Assembly: GCF_016518545.1 (NCBI RefSeq) | Contig: NZ_JACVTO010000020.1 | Coordinates: 45,873-109,872 of the forward strand | Source: Pseudomonas sp. S30 | GTDB taxonomy: Bacteria > Pseudomonadota > Gammaproteobacteria > Pseudomonadales > Pseudomonadaceae | DNA: 64,000 nt | Direction of reading: 5' to 3' | Part shown: positions 18,110-26,547 of the stretch, one piece after another | Numbering within the stretch: the first letter of the stretch is position 1 | Layout: each line of letters begins with the position of its first letter | Program-made: the position numbers and the translations under genes | Notes under the pieces: generated by a model | What the model was told of the DNA's origin: nothing | Seen by the model: only the letters and a program-made list of their open reading frames with translations | Database searches by the model: none

Positions 18110-20697
18110 GGTTCATTTCCTGAAAGGGTGCAGGTGGCTTGCAGGCGCCACAGCGCCTGTCGTGCGACGGGCGCTTGCGCCCTGATGTCGTACGGCAGGC
18201 GGCACCCGTCCTCGACACGCGGGCCCCAGCGCACGCTCAGCTGGCCTTGGTCGCCTTCGGCGCGGGCATACACCTGGCCGCCCTGCCCGACCATGCCGAC
18301 ATTCACGCCCTGGTCGTCGAACACCTCGGCGCCCAGCGGCAAGGATGAGCCGTCGCTCAAACGAGCACGGATCAACAACGGATGACCGCTGAGGGTCTTG
18401 AAGGTGACGTGCACGGCAGCGCCAGCATAAGGCGCGACCTTGCGCTCGGTTTCCAACAGCTCGGTTTCCTGGTCGAGCCCACTGGGGTCCAGGCTGATGG
18501 AGTTGTAGCGGTAAGCGGTCAGCGACGGGACAACGGCATAGCCGTCACGGTCCACGCGGGCGCCCTGGCCACCGCGGATGACCGCGCCGCTGGCCCCTTT
18601 GGCCTCGACCAGAGCGAAAGTATCGCCCACGTAAGGCCCCAGTGTGACTCCCCCCGCATGTGCCACCGCCGCGCCGCGCAGGCCAACGTTGAGCTGACGA
18701 TAGCTGTCGCTTTGCGAGTAGCCCGCATTCACGGTGGCCAGGCTGCCCTGCTGCTGCAGATTGGCGCTCCAGTCGGTCCCCGCAGCCCCGTCGCCATGGC
18801 CTGCAGCCACGGCATAGCTGGTGCTGCGGTCTTGCCCGAAGGTGCCGTTCAGGCCGGTCTGATACGTGTTCCCCCGATTGTCGCCAGAGCGGCTGGCAAC
18901 CATCGAAGTCAGGTTTGGCGCGCGGCTGGACATGCCCAAAGGCATCGACAGTGTCAGGGTCAGGGCGTTGGTGCGGCTACTGCCGTGCTGGTCGCTGAGG
19001 TGGGGCGCCAAGGCAGTCTCGACAGGATGCTCAATGTCCCGATACCAGGTGGTCTGCTGGCGGGAGTAAGCCAGGCTGTAGCTCAGTTGACGCCACGTGC
19101 TGGAATAGCCGAACTGCAGCTGCGTATTACGGCTCTTGCCATCGTAGTAATCGCTGGACGACCCGGACAGATAGAGGTTGCCGTAGCTGCCCAGGGCCTG
19201 GTTGATCAACAACGTCAGCTGATTGCGTTGCCTGAAGCTGTTCGAGTCCCAGTTCTGGCCTTGTCTGTTCGCACGGCGAACACCAAGCGCATCGGTCAGG
19301 TCACGAAATCCTTCGGTGGAGTAGCGATACCCCGCCAAGGTCAGCGTGGTCTGGGTGGGTTGGAAGGTTCGGCTGTAATTCAGGCCTAGGCGCCAGCCTT
19401 GGTTGCGCTGATGGTTTTCGATCCTGGCGCTGGAAAAAGTACTGTTCAAGCCGAAAGCGCCATGGCGTGTCGCCCACACACCACCGCCAAGTATGGCCAG
19501 ATAGTCTTCAGCGACCCGGGTGCCCAGGTTGGCCGAAAGCGCATTGTTGAGTCCGCGCTGGTAGGTGAGTTCGGCGAATCCGCCCTGGTTCTGCTCGTTC
19601 TGTCGCACTTGGCCGAGCGTGGCCGAGTAACGCGACAAGCCGGGGCGAATCGACTCAGGCACGGCGGCGAAGGGCACGGTGAAGCGTGACACGTCGCCAT
19701 CGGCCTCGATCACCTGGACATCCAGATCGCCGCCATAGGCCGTGCCGTAAAGGTCATCGATCAGGAATGGCCCTGGCGCTACCGTGGTTTCGTGGATTTT
19801 CTGGCCATTCTGGCTGATCACCACCCGTGCATTGCCTCTGGCGGTACCGCGTACCTGTGGCGCGTACTGGCGCTGGGAATCAGGCAGCATCCGGTCGTCG
19901 CTCTCCAGGCGCAGTCCCCTGTAGGCGGCACTGCCGAACAGATTGCCCCGCGTGAAGTTGTCGCCCAGCGTCAGCTCGCTACGCAGGCTCGGAACAGCGC
20001 GCTGAGCGTAGGTGCGCACCGAGTTCCAGGCCTGGGTCACCCTGCCGTCATAGCGGGAGTAGGTGTAGTTGGACTGGTGGCGCAGCCTCCACAAACCCAG
20101 GTTCAAACCACTGTCCAGCCCCAGGTAACCATAGTCGGACTGGCCACTGCCTGAGGTCTGGTAGCGGGAGCGGTAGACATTGGCGTCGTAGTTGGCAAAA
20201 GCTACGCTGCTCCCGGCATTCCATTGGCGGGGATCGACATAGCCTTGCGGCTTGAGATCGAGCAATGCCTGTGGGATCGACAGGTCCAGGCGCAGCCGCG
20301 CAGTATCGAGTGTGTAGGTCGCACCGGGCAGGCGCGCCGGCAGGTCGACGCACCCACTGGCCATGGCGTTTGGCTTGGCTTTGACGCCCAAGTACTGATT
20401 CAGCCACTGCTCAGTCAGACAAGGTTGCACAGCCTGGCCCTGCTCGCGGAACTCGACATCGCCGCGGTGCGCGTAGTGATCGTTGACGTACAGGTCGACG
20501 TGGTAACGCCCCGGATCGACTCGATCTGCGCGATTGAAGCGTGTCAACTGCCCACCGCCCAGGCTCGAGCCCATCAACAGATCGTCGTCGAAGCGATACG
20601 CCGATTCGGCATCGGCCAGCGTCGCGTACACCAGCGCGACACTGCCCAACAGCCAGCGGCGTGGCCGGGAGGTACGGCACTCAACGGGCGAGATCAT
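18106..20697 (-). CDS. Outer-membrane fimbrial usher (CupA3/CupD3-like)
   Basis: An 863-residue usher of the FimD/PapC family that receives chaperone-subunit complexes and threads the fimbria through the outer membrane. A signal peptide (LLGSVALVYATLADA) precedes the N-terminal chaperone-binding domain (YRFDDDLLMGSSLGG). The long alternating beta-barrel region contains the plug region (ARVVISQNGQKIHETTVAPG) and family motifs such as GPFLIDDLYGTAYGGDLDVQ. The C-terminus has the paired-cysteine plug-like domain (VEDGCRLPYD, LQATCTLS). It overlaps the upstream chaperone gene by 17 bases. Length and order are normal for a cup cluster. Confidence 0.93.
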   Translation of the reverse strand: MISPVECRTSRPRRWLLGSVALVYATLADAESAYRFDDDLLMGSSLGGGQLTRFNRADRVDPGRYHVDLYVNDHYAHRGDVEFREQGQAVQPCLTEQWLNQYLGVKAKPNAMASGCVDLPARLPGATYTLDTARLRLDLSIPQALLDLKPQGYVDPRQWNAGSSVAFANYDANVYRSRYQTSGSGQSDYGYLGLDSGLNLGLWRLRHQSNYTYSRYDGRVTQAWNSVRTYAQRAVPSLRSELTLGDNFTRGNLFGSAAYRGLRLESDDRMLPDSQRQYAPQVRGTARGNARVVISQNGQKIHETTVAPGPFLIDDLYGTAYGGDLDVQVIEADGDVSRFTVPFAAVPESIRPGLSRYSATLGQVRQNEQNQGGFAELTYQRGLNNALSANLGTRVAEDYLAILGGGVWATRHGAFGLNSTFSSARIENHQRNQGWRLGLNYSRTFQPTQTTLTLAGYRYSTEGFRDLTDALGVRRANRQGQNWDSNSFRQRNQLTLLINQALGSYGNLYLSGSSSDYYDGKSRNTQLQFGYSSTWRQLSYSLAYSRQQTTWYRDIEHPVETALAPHLSDQHGSSRTNALTLTLSMPLGMSSRAPNLTSMVASRSGDNRGNTYQTGLNGTFGQDRSTSYAVAAGHGDGAAGTDWSANLQQQGSLATVNAGYSQSDSYRQLNVGLRGAAVAHAGGVTLGPYVGDTFALVEAKGASGAVIRGGQGARVDRDGYAVVPSLTAYRYNSISLDPSGLDQETELLETERKVAPYAGAAVHVTFKTLSGHPLLIRARLSDGSSLPLGAEVFDDQGVNVGMVGQGGQVYARAEGDQGQLSVRWGPRVEDGCRLPYDIRAQAPVARQALWRLQATCTLSGNEP

Positions 20698-21436
20698 GTC
20701 GAATATCGATGCGCGCGCCGAAGTCGTTGATCAATTGCGCCTGCAGCTGAGGTCTGCCAGCCGGCAGTGTCGCCATGGCCGTGGGTGCCCACTGCACGGT
20801 GCTCATGGGTGGCACCATCATAGCCTGCAACGCCACCGTCCGATCGCCGATACGCAATGCCGCACTGCCGAAAGATGCATGGTAGCCGCTGTCGTTCCGG
20901 ACTTCGACGTACCATCGTTCGGCACCTTGCACCAACTGAAAGCGCAACTGCTCGTGCAGCGTGTCGACGCTACCGACTATTCCCGGCGGGCGGTAGAACA
21001 GCTTGAGCCGATTGCGCAGCATCAGCAGCATCTGGTTGCGGTCGCCATTGGCCGTGTTGCGAGGTGGAATCTGCAGTACGTTCAGATAGAACAGCGACTC
21101 GCGATCCTGCGCCAGGGCAGGTCCGGTATACATCAAACGCAGGCTCTGCCCGCTGCCAGGGGCCATGCGCGACACCGGCGGATTGACCATGAATGGCGCA
21201 TCTGCCGTGTCGGGGCTGGATGCCGGGTCATCGATGTCGACCCAGGCTTGCACCACGTTCGCAAAGGCATCTTCATTGGTCAGTTGGAGCGTTTTCTCGC
21301 GAGCATCGCCGGGGTAGATCACCCGGGTGCCGGTGATTACCACGCTGGCGACGGCCGCAGGTGAAGCCACCATGCTCATCGACAAGGCAAGCGTGGTCGC
21401 AACAGCGCGCAGTGGATGCAGGAAGTGGATGTTCAT
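20681..21436 (-). CDS. Periplasmic fimbrial chaperone (CupA2/CupD2-like)
   Basis: A 251-residue PapD-type chaperone with a signal peptide ending near SPAAVASV. The N-terminal Ig domain shows VVITGTRVIYPGDAREKTLQL and APFMVNPPVSRMAPGSGQSLR, with LFYLNVLQIPPRN as the usher/subunit-binding region. It follows the subunit gene after 85 bases and overlaps the usher gene, the usual order in cup operons. It is clearly paralogous to the second chaperone gene at the end of the operon but diverged, which suggests different subunit preferences. Confidence 0.9.
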   Translation of the reverse strand: MNIHFLHPLRAVATTLALSMSMVASPAAVASVVITGTRVIYPGDAREKTLQLTNEDAFANVVQAWVDIDDPASSPDTADAPFMVNPPVSRMAPGSGQSLRLMYTGPALAQDRESLFYLNVLQIPPRNTANGDRNQMLLMLRNRLKLFYRPPGIVGSVDTLHEQLRFQLVQGAERWYVEVRNDSGYHASFGSAALRIGDRTVALQAMMVPPMSTVQWAPTAMATLPAGRPQLQAQLINDFGARIDIRHDLAR

Positions 21437-21521
21437 CAGTCAGTGCCAAGGAAGAAGATCAGGCGTGCAGACGCAGCGACCAGACTCGAAGGGAGACGGC
21501 ACCCTGACGGGTGCCCACCCA

Positions 21522-22067
21522 TCACTCATAGCGCAGGGTGTAGGTGACCGAGCCAAGTACCGGGCCAGGGGTGACGGCGGCGGCTTCGGCCACGTACTGC
21601 ACCGCGTAGTCATGGCTGGCACTGCTCTGACCACTGGCCAGGACGATATCGCCTGCCTCGACAGCGGCATTGCCTGCCAGGTCGAGCTTCGTCCCGCCAG
21701 GGGCTTCGAGCACTTGCAGTGCGACACCGCTGGCGCCGCCACTGGCGGTGTTGGTCAGGTTGCCGGCGCTGGTGGGATTGGTCGCCTGGAAAACGGCAGT
21801 GAAATGCTCGCTGCTGCCGGTCGGTGCCACGCAGCCAGTCAACCGCAGCGTGAAGCTGGTTTCACCCGCGGTTTTGCCGACGGTACCGTTCAGAGCGCTG
21901 ACCGGAACGCTTTGCAGCACGACCGTCGGGTCGGTGTTGCCATCCACGACCGCCGAGCAGGTCTGATCGGTGACTTCGCCGCTGAAGTTGATGGTGTTGG
22001 CGGCTGAAGCGAGGCCCGGGGCGGCGATCAAGGCCGCGATGGCGAGTGCGGTAGTGCGAAGATTCAT
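21522..22067 (-). CDS. Major fimbrial subunit (CupA1/CupD1-like)
   Basis: A 181-residue type-1-like pilin. The signal peptide (ALIAAPGLASA) is followed by NTINFSGEVTDQTCSAVVDG, and a second cysteine occurs in LRLTGCVAP, the expected disulphide pair. The C-terminus SVTYTLRYE has the penultimate-tyrosine beta zipper recognised by the chaperone. It is the first gene of the five-gene operon, with AAGGATCCTGCCC as ribosome site before the ATG and the RcsB-like box 72 bases upstream of the start codon. Confidence 0.92.
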   Translation of the reverse strand: MNLRTTALAIAALIAAPGLASAANTINFSGEVTDQTCSAVVDGNTDPTVVLQSVPVSALNGTVGKTAGETSFTLRLTGCVAPTGSSEHFTAVFQATNPTSAGNLTNTASGGASGVALQVLEAPGGTKLDLAGNAAVEAGDIVLASGQSSASHDYAVQYVAEAAAVTPGPVLGSVTYTLRYE

Positions 22068-22411
22068 GGGCAGGATCCTTGGTGTGGTCTAGGTGAGTAG
22101 CTGCACACAAGGATGCGGTCGATCGTCGGCAGCAGATATGAGACGGATCTCAAAAGAGTAGCCCCAGGCCGACGGGTACCTGCGCTCGGCATGACAGGAT
22201 CGAATCCTCCGCAAACCGACCCCTACCGGTGAACACTGCCAGGTAAATGTGAACCGATCGGTCGTTCAGGTAGCTGAATCGCTTTTCCAGCCCAGCAGCC
22301 CCTGAAAGCAAAAAACCAATCTCAGTTAATCCTGAGAAAATCCAGGCCCTCCATCATCGCCCTATCGGTCCAGACACGACCCCACCTCAACCCGATAATG
22401 GAGAACCTCGA
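22068..22411. other. Promoter region of the fimbrial operon
   Basis: A 344-base divergent gap between the fimbrial subunit gene (minus strand) and a small secreted protein gene (plus strand). It contains the RcsB-like box at 22139-22152. An AT-rich stretch around 22300-22335 probably holds the promoter of the plus-strand gene. No additional gene is seen. Confidence 0.6.
22139..22152 (-). promoter_or_regulatory. RcsB-box-like inverted repeat upstream of the fimbrial operon
   Basis: TGAGACGGATCTCA, an exact TGAGA-N4-TCTCA inverted repeat, followed by AAAAG. Together, 22141-22156 are identical over 16 bases to 16007-16022 upstream of the pvrS-like gene, in the same orientation relative to transcription. 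The position and the presence of an RcsB-like regulator in the same cluster make it a likely operator. Confidence 0.6.
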
Positions 22412-22642
22412 ATGAAAGCCCTACCCCTGATCCTGGCCCTTCTGACCACCACCACCATGGCCAGCGCCTTCGCCGAGGGTGGCGCCGAGCGTCTGCAGGA
22501 GCACCACGACCGCTGGGCACTGCAAATGCAGCAACAGCAACAGAAACAGCAAGCCCTGGCCAAGGAGACCGCTGCGCACCCGACCCAGGAGCAAGCGCAG
22601 GCCCCCACTGGCCAAGACCAGGCTGCGACGCCTTCCTCCTGA
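22412..22642 (+). CDS. Small secreted Gln-rich protein, unknown function
   Basis: A 76-residue protein with a clear Sec signal peptide (ALPLILALLTTTTMASAFA) and a mature part of about 55 residues dominated by Gln, Ala and charged residues (QQQQQKQQ). GGAGAACCTCGA precedes the ATG, and a strong stem-loop follows the stop, so it is a complete transcription unit. I do not recognise a family; it could be a small periplasmic protein. It is divergent from the fimbrial operon, but nothing ties it functionally to fimbriae. Confidence 0.75.
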   Translation: MKALPLILALLTTTTMASAFAEGGAERLQEHHDRWALQMQQQQQKQQALAKETAAHPTQEQAQAPTGQDQAATPSS

Positions 22643-22649
22643 GCCCACC

Positions 22650-22676
22650 GAGGGTGCGGCGCCCTGTCGCACCCTC
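22650..22676 (+). terminator. Stem-loop terminator after the small secreted protein gene
   Basis: Nine-bp perfect stem GAGGGTGCG/CGCACCCTC with a nine-base loop, starting eight bases after the stop codon. No T run follows. Confidence 0.6.
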
Positions 22677-22968
22677 CAGCCCCTGGCCAGAGACCCGGCC
22701 AGGACGTAGAATGCCGCGCACTTTTCGCCCAGTCGCCCAAGACGGTCACTACCGGCAGCAATGACAATGTCCGTGCCTAAGCCACATCGCGCATGTGCAA
22801 CAGGCTCAACCGACCCCGCCTGACCCGCCACCACGGGTCTGCGGTTGAGTCTTGCCCTGGTCTCATCCCGCTCCGGCCTCTACGCACAGCCTCGACCCCG
22901 GCCTGACCGGGGACGCCGGCCTGTGTCATCGAAAAGGCTCATCCGCTGATCGATCACTTGAGGTAACT
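22677..22968. other. Intergenic region before the MFS gene, no gene seen
   Basis: Together with the preceding terminator this is a 326-base gap. It is GC-rich, with no convincing reading frame or known motif; GAGGTAACT just before 22969 is the ribosome site of the next gene. Confidence 0.5.
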
Positions 22969-24273
22969 ATGTCTCCGCGTTTGCTGGCCATGGCGCTGGC
23001 ACCCCTGCTCGGGCTGTTCATCATTGCCCTGGGCAACGGCCTACTGTACTCCCTGACCACCCTGCGCCTTGGCGAAGCCGGCGAATCGGCGACGATGATC
23101 GGCATCGTGTCCTCGGGCTTCTTCATCGGCCTGACGTTCGGCGCCATCTTCAACGACCGCCTCATCCTGCGCATCGGTCACATCCGCGCCTACAGCAGCT
23201 TCGCTTCGCTGATCGCCGCCACCATTCTGCTGCAAGGGCTGTTCGTCGACACCTGGGGCTGGTTCGCCCTGCGCCTGCTCAATGGTTGGGCTACGGTCGG
23301 AGTCTTCCTGGTCATCGAAAGCTGGTTGCTGCTGGCCGGCGACGCCAAGATCCGCGGTCGCCTGCTGGCGCTGTACATGATCGCCCTGTATGGCGCCGGC
23401 GTGCTCGGCCAGGCTCTGCTCGGTGAACTGGTCAGCCTGGGCAGCAGCGCGCCGTTTACCGTGGCCGGCATGCTGGCAGCGCTGTCGGTACTGCCCATCG
23501 TCATCCTGCCGCGCGTCTCGCCCTTGCTCGAACAGGTCGAGCCGCTCAAGCCACGTCAGCTGTTGGGCGTCACCCCCAGCGGCCTGGTCGGCTGTTTCGG
23601 CTCGGGCGTGGCCATCGCGGCGGTGTATGCGCTGTTGCCTCTGTACCTGCAACGCATCGGCTTGAACGTCGGAGAGGTCGGCCACATGATGGCCTGGGTG
23701 ATCCTGGGCGCCATGCTGCTGCAGTACCCGGTCGGCCGCTGGTCGGACCGCAAGGATCGCCAGGACGTGCTCATCACCCTCGCAGCGGTGTGCGTGGTGC
23801 TTTCGCTGGTGATCCTGCTGCTGCCCTCCACCTCCGTGTGGTTGCCGGCCGCGCTGTTCCTGTTCGGGGGTGGCGTGTTCGCGATCTATCCGGTGTCGGT
23901 GAGCCTGGCGGCAGACCGCGCGCCCATGGACGCGCTGGTGCCCATGATCCAGGGCTTGCTGCTGATCAACTCCCTGGGATCGGCGATGAGCCCCCTGGCG
24001 ATCTCCCCGGTGATGACCTCCTACGGTGAAGCAGGCCTGTTCTGGGCCTTCGCCGTGGTCAATCTGGCCATGGTGAGCTGCTTCATGTGGCGTCGGGGCA
24101 AGCGTCCTGCGCCGGAGCACCAGGCGCCTTTCGCCCCTGCCGCGACCTTCTCGCCAACTGGTGCCGAGTTGCGCATGACCGAGGAACTGATCCACGCGGC
24201 CCAGGATCACCCGCCGATCGTCGATGCGGTCACAGGCGAAAGCGCAACCCCCAACCGTGGTGAACCTGCCTGA
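22969..24273 (+). CDS. MFS transporter, YcaD-like
   Basis: A 434-residue major facilitator protein with 12 predicted membrane segments and a soluble C-terminal tail of about 55 residues (from RRGKRPAPEHQ). The loop between helices 2 and 3 reads FNDRLILRIGHIR, in the place of the MFS motif A, and VVNLAMVSC is in the last helix. The general pattern (LYSLTTLRLGEAGESATMIGIVSS at the start, FLVIESWLLLAGDAKIRGRLLA) resembles E. coli YcaD and related uncharacterised transporters. The start at 22969 follows GAGG; the frame continues upstream without homologous character. Substrate unknown. Confidence 0.85.
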   Translation: MSPRLLAMALAPLLGLFIIALGNGLLYSLTTLRLGEAGESATMIGIVSSGFFIGLTFGAIFNDRLILRIGHIRAYSSFASLIAATILLQGLFVDTWGWFALRLLNGWATVGVFLVIESWLLLAGDAKIRGRLLALYMIALYGAGVLGQALLGELVSLGSSAPFTVAGMLAALSVLPIVILPRVSPLLEQVEPLKPRQLLGVTPSGLVGCFGSGVAIAAVYALLPLYLQRIGLNVGEVGHMMAWVILGAMLLQYPVGRWSDRKDRQDVLITLAAVCVVLSLVILLLPSTSVWLPAALFLFGGGVFAIYPVSVSLAADRAPMDALVPMIQGLLLINSLGSAMSPLAISPVMTSYGEAGLFWAFAVVNLAMVSCFMWRRGKRPAPEHQAPFAPAATFSPTGAELRMTEELIHAAQDHPPIVDAVTGESATPNRGEPA

Positions 24274-24284
24274 GTGATGCCTGC

Positions 24285-24301
24285 CGTGGGCCAGGCCCAC
24301 G
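24285..24301 (+). terminator. Hairpin after the MFS gene
   Basis: CGTGGG/CCCACG with a five-base loop, 11 bases after the stop codon; no T run. A weak terminator candidate. Confidence 0.4.
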
Positions 24302-24377
24302 ACCGTTCGTCGGCTACCGGGCACCCCGCAACGCCCCGGCAGCCGAACGAATGACGACCACTCACAGGAGATTCACC

Positions 24378-24686
24378 ATGGTTCGCACTCGTCCGCTTCT
24401 ACTCGCTCTGGCCATCGGCATGGCTTCCAGTGCTGCCTTCGCCGCCACCGACACCCATAGCGCCGATCCCAAGGCTCCTGCCAGCAATGCCGAGGTGCAG
24501 AAGAGCAAGATGCCGGGTCACGGCAGCAGCGTGAACAACCCGGGTGGTACTCGCGACAACGACAGCAGCGATCCTAGTGCCGCGGGTGCGGCCGATGGCA
24601 GCACCGGTGGGTCCAGCAGCACGGGCGAAGCCACTGGCAGTGGCGCTGGTCACACCGGCGGCAAGGCAGAATCACCGAAGAACTGA
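24378..24686 (+). CDS. Small secreted Gly/Ser-rich protein, unknown function
   Basis: A 102-residue protein with a signal peptide (LLLALAIGMASSAAFAA). The mature part is low-complexity and rich in Gly, Ser, Ala and Asp (for example GSTGGSSSTGEATGSGAG), so probably disordered in the periplasm. The ATG at 24378 follows AGGAGATTCACC. An upstream in-frame ATG at 24351 would spoil the signal peptide. It ends 16 bases from the convergent LysR gene. No family is recognised. Confidence 0.75.
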   Translation: MVRTRPLLLALAIGMASSAAFAATDTHSADPKAPASNAEVQKSKMPGHGSSVNNPGGTRDNDSSDPSAAGAADGSTGGSSSTGEATGSGAGHTGGKAESPKN

Positions 24687-24702
24687 CCCGCTCGGGTGGA
24701 CG

Positions 24703-25635
24703 TCAACGCCAGCAGGCACAATCGTCCACCCGATGCTCATGAGCCTCGAACAACAAGGGCAATTGCTCCTTGAGAAAGTCCAGCCAGGTGCGCACTTTCG
24801 CGTCCAGATAGTGACGCGATGGGTAGATCGCATAGATCTCCCGCTGACGCAGCCGATACGGTGCCAGCAAGCGTAGCAGTCGACCTTCCTGCAGTGCCTG
24901 ACTCGCCGAATAGAAGGGCAACAGGCCCACACCCATGCCCAGTTCCGTAGCCTTGACCATGGCATCCGCCACATTGGTCAGAAAAGTGTCCTGCGGATGG
25001 ATCACACAGCCCTGCTCGCCTTCAGCAAACGTCCAGTCTTCCTCGAACAGCGGATCCACCGTACGCAGGCATACGTGGTTGCGCAGGTCTTCGGGGCGCT
25101 GCGCCAGCCCATGTCGAGCCAGATAGTCGGGGGACGCGCACAGCACGCTGTAAATGCGGCCCAAAGGGATGGCGATCAGCTGCGAATCCGGCAGATCCTG
25201 GCCGATGGCGATCACCACGTCATGCCCCTCGGCAAACAGGTCGGGGTTGCGCTGGGACAGGGTCAACTCCATCACCACCTCGGGGCAACTGGCGTTGTAG
25301 CGCGCTACCAGCGGCATCATCAGCAGCCCCAGGCCATGGGTGCAATGCACCCGCAGGCGACCTCTGGGGGTGAGATGGGCGCCGCGGGCCTCGTCGACCG
25401 CCTCTTCGGTGAGCAGCATGATCTGTCGGCACCGTTCGAGAAAGCGCTCGCCCGCCTCGCTCATGCGCAAGCGGCGAGTGGTGCGGTGCAGCAGACGCGT
25501 CTGCAACTGCTTTTCCAGCTCCGCGACGATGCGCGAGACCTGTGCTGCAGAGATGTCCAGCGCGCTGGCGGCGCCGGCGAAGCTGCCGCACTCCACCACG
25601 CGGGCGAAAGTGCGCATCGCATGCAGCATGTCCAT
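24703..25635 (-). CDS. LysR-family transcriptional regulator
   Basis: A 310-residue LysR regulator. The winged helix-turn-helix occupies about residues 3-62 (FARVVECGSFAGAASALDISAAQVSRIV), followed by the effector-binding domain with RLRVHCTHGLGLLMMP and GMGVGLLPFYSA. I chose the ATG at 25635 (MDMLHAMRTF), the normal LysR N-terminus; the frame runs ten residues further upstream. No divergently oriented gene accompanies it, so its target is not evident. It resembles the AaeR/DsdC-like solitary LysR regulators only in general layout. Confidence 0.87.
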   Translation of the reverse strand: MDMLHAMRTFARVVECGSFAGAASALDISAAQVSRIVAELEKQLQTRLLHRTTRRLRMSEAGERFLERCRQIMLLTEEAVDEARGAHLTPRGRLRVHCTHGLGLLMMPLVARYNASCPEVVMELTLSQRNPDLFAEGHDVVIAIGQDLPDSQLIAIPLGRIYSVLCASPDYLARHGLAQRPEDLRNHVCLRTVDPLFEEDWTFAEGEQGCVIHPQDTFLTNVADAMVKATELGMGVGLLPFYSASQALQEGRLLRLLAPYRLRQREIYAIYPSRHYLDAKVRTWLDFLKEQLPLLFEAHEHRVDDCACWR

Positions 25636-25710
25636 GGTTGGCGGTCCTGTGGTCGAGCCTGGCACTGAGAGTGAGAATCTAGCATGAGCGCGGGACCGCT
25701 GGCCTGTCCC

Positions 25711-26406
25711 TTATGCCAGCAGCCGGTCGATCCAGTCCAGGTGCTGCGCGAACAGCTGCGCCTTGGCCTGAGGCACATCCCGCGCGCGGGCGAAATTGGC
25801 CAGGGCCATCTGCCGTTGGCGGCGCATGCGCTGCCATTTGTCGAGGAAGGCCGGGCTCTTCTCGCGCATCAGCAAAGGCCCGAACAGCAGCTCTTCGCCG
25901 CTGTAGTGCGCCGGCTCGCCAGGCGCTGCGACGATGATCTCGTAGTCGAAGCGGTTTTCCCGTACCACCTGCTCGGCGACGATGCGATAACCATGCTCCA
26001 TCAGCCATCGACGGAGCGCCGGCTCGCCGCCGTTGGGCTGCAGCACCAGCCGCGGGCGACCTTGCAAGCGCTCCACGCCCCTGTCCAGGATCTGCACGAT
26101 GGTCTCGCCACCCATGCCGCACAGGCTGACGGTATCGATGCGGTCGCTGGGCTCGATGGCCTCCAGGCCATCGGCCAGGCGTACGGTGATCCGCTCGCTC
26201 AGGTAGTTGCGGCGCACGTTGCGCCGGGCCGACTCGAAAGGCGTCACCGCCACTTCGCCGATCACCGCAGCCTCCAATTTGCCGCGCAACGCCAAGGCGA
26301 CGGGCAGGTAGCCATGGTCCGAGCCGATGTCCGCCAGGCGCGCCCCTGGCCGAACCTGTGCCGCCACGTGTTCGAGCCGCTGAGACAATGTCTGTTCGTT
26401 CAACAC
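25711..26406 (-). CDS. trmK: TrmK, tRNA (adenine22-N1)-methyltransferase
   Basis: A 231-residue Rossmann-fold SAM-dependent methyltransferase that methylates N1 of A22 in tRNA. The SAM-binding motif ADIGSDHGYLPVALA (about residues 24-38) and the CGMGGETI motif are characteristic of the TrmK/COG2384 family. A C-terminal helical region follows (EKSPAFLDKWQRMRRQRQ). The start codon is GTG at 26406, preceded by AAGGGGTGG; a TTG immediately after is an alternative. It is divergent from the RidA gene. Confidence 0.88.
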   Translation of the reverse strand: MLNEQTLSQRLEHVAAQVRPGARLADIGSDHGYLPVALALRGKLEAAVIGEVAVTPFESARRNVRRNYLSERITVRLADGLEAIEPSDRIDTVSLCGMGGETIVQILDRGVERLQGRPRLVLQPNGGEPALRRWLMEHGYRIVAEQVVRENRFDYEIIVAAPGEPAHYSGEELLFGPLLMREKSPAFLDKWQRMRRQRQMALANFARARDVPQAKAQLFAQHLDWIDRLLA

Positions 26407-26547
26407 CCACCCCTTGCCTGAAAACTGCCGCGATTCTGCGGGGGCGGCCTGGGGAATTCAACGCCAATCGTCCTGGCTGCTCCACTCGACCCCTGCGAGT
26501 GGCTCGCGTAGGCTTGCGCTTTTTCCTCATCAGCAAGGTAGCGAACC

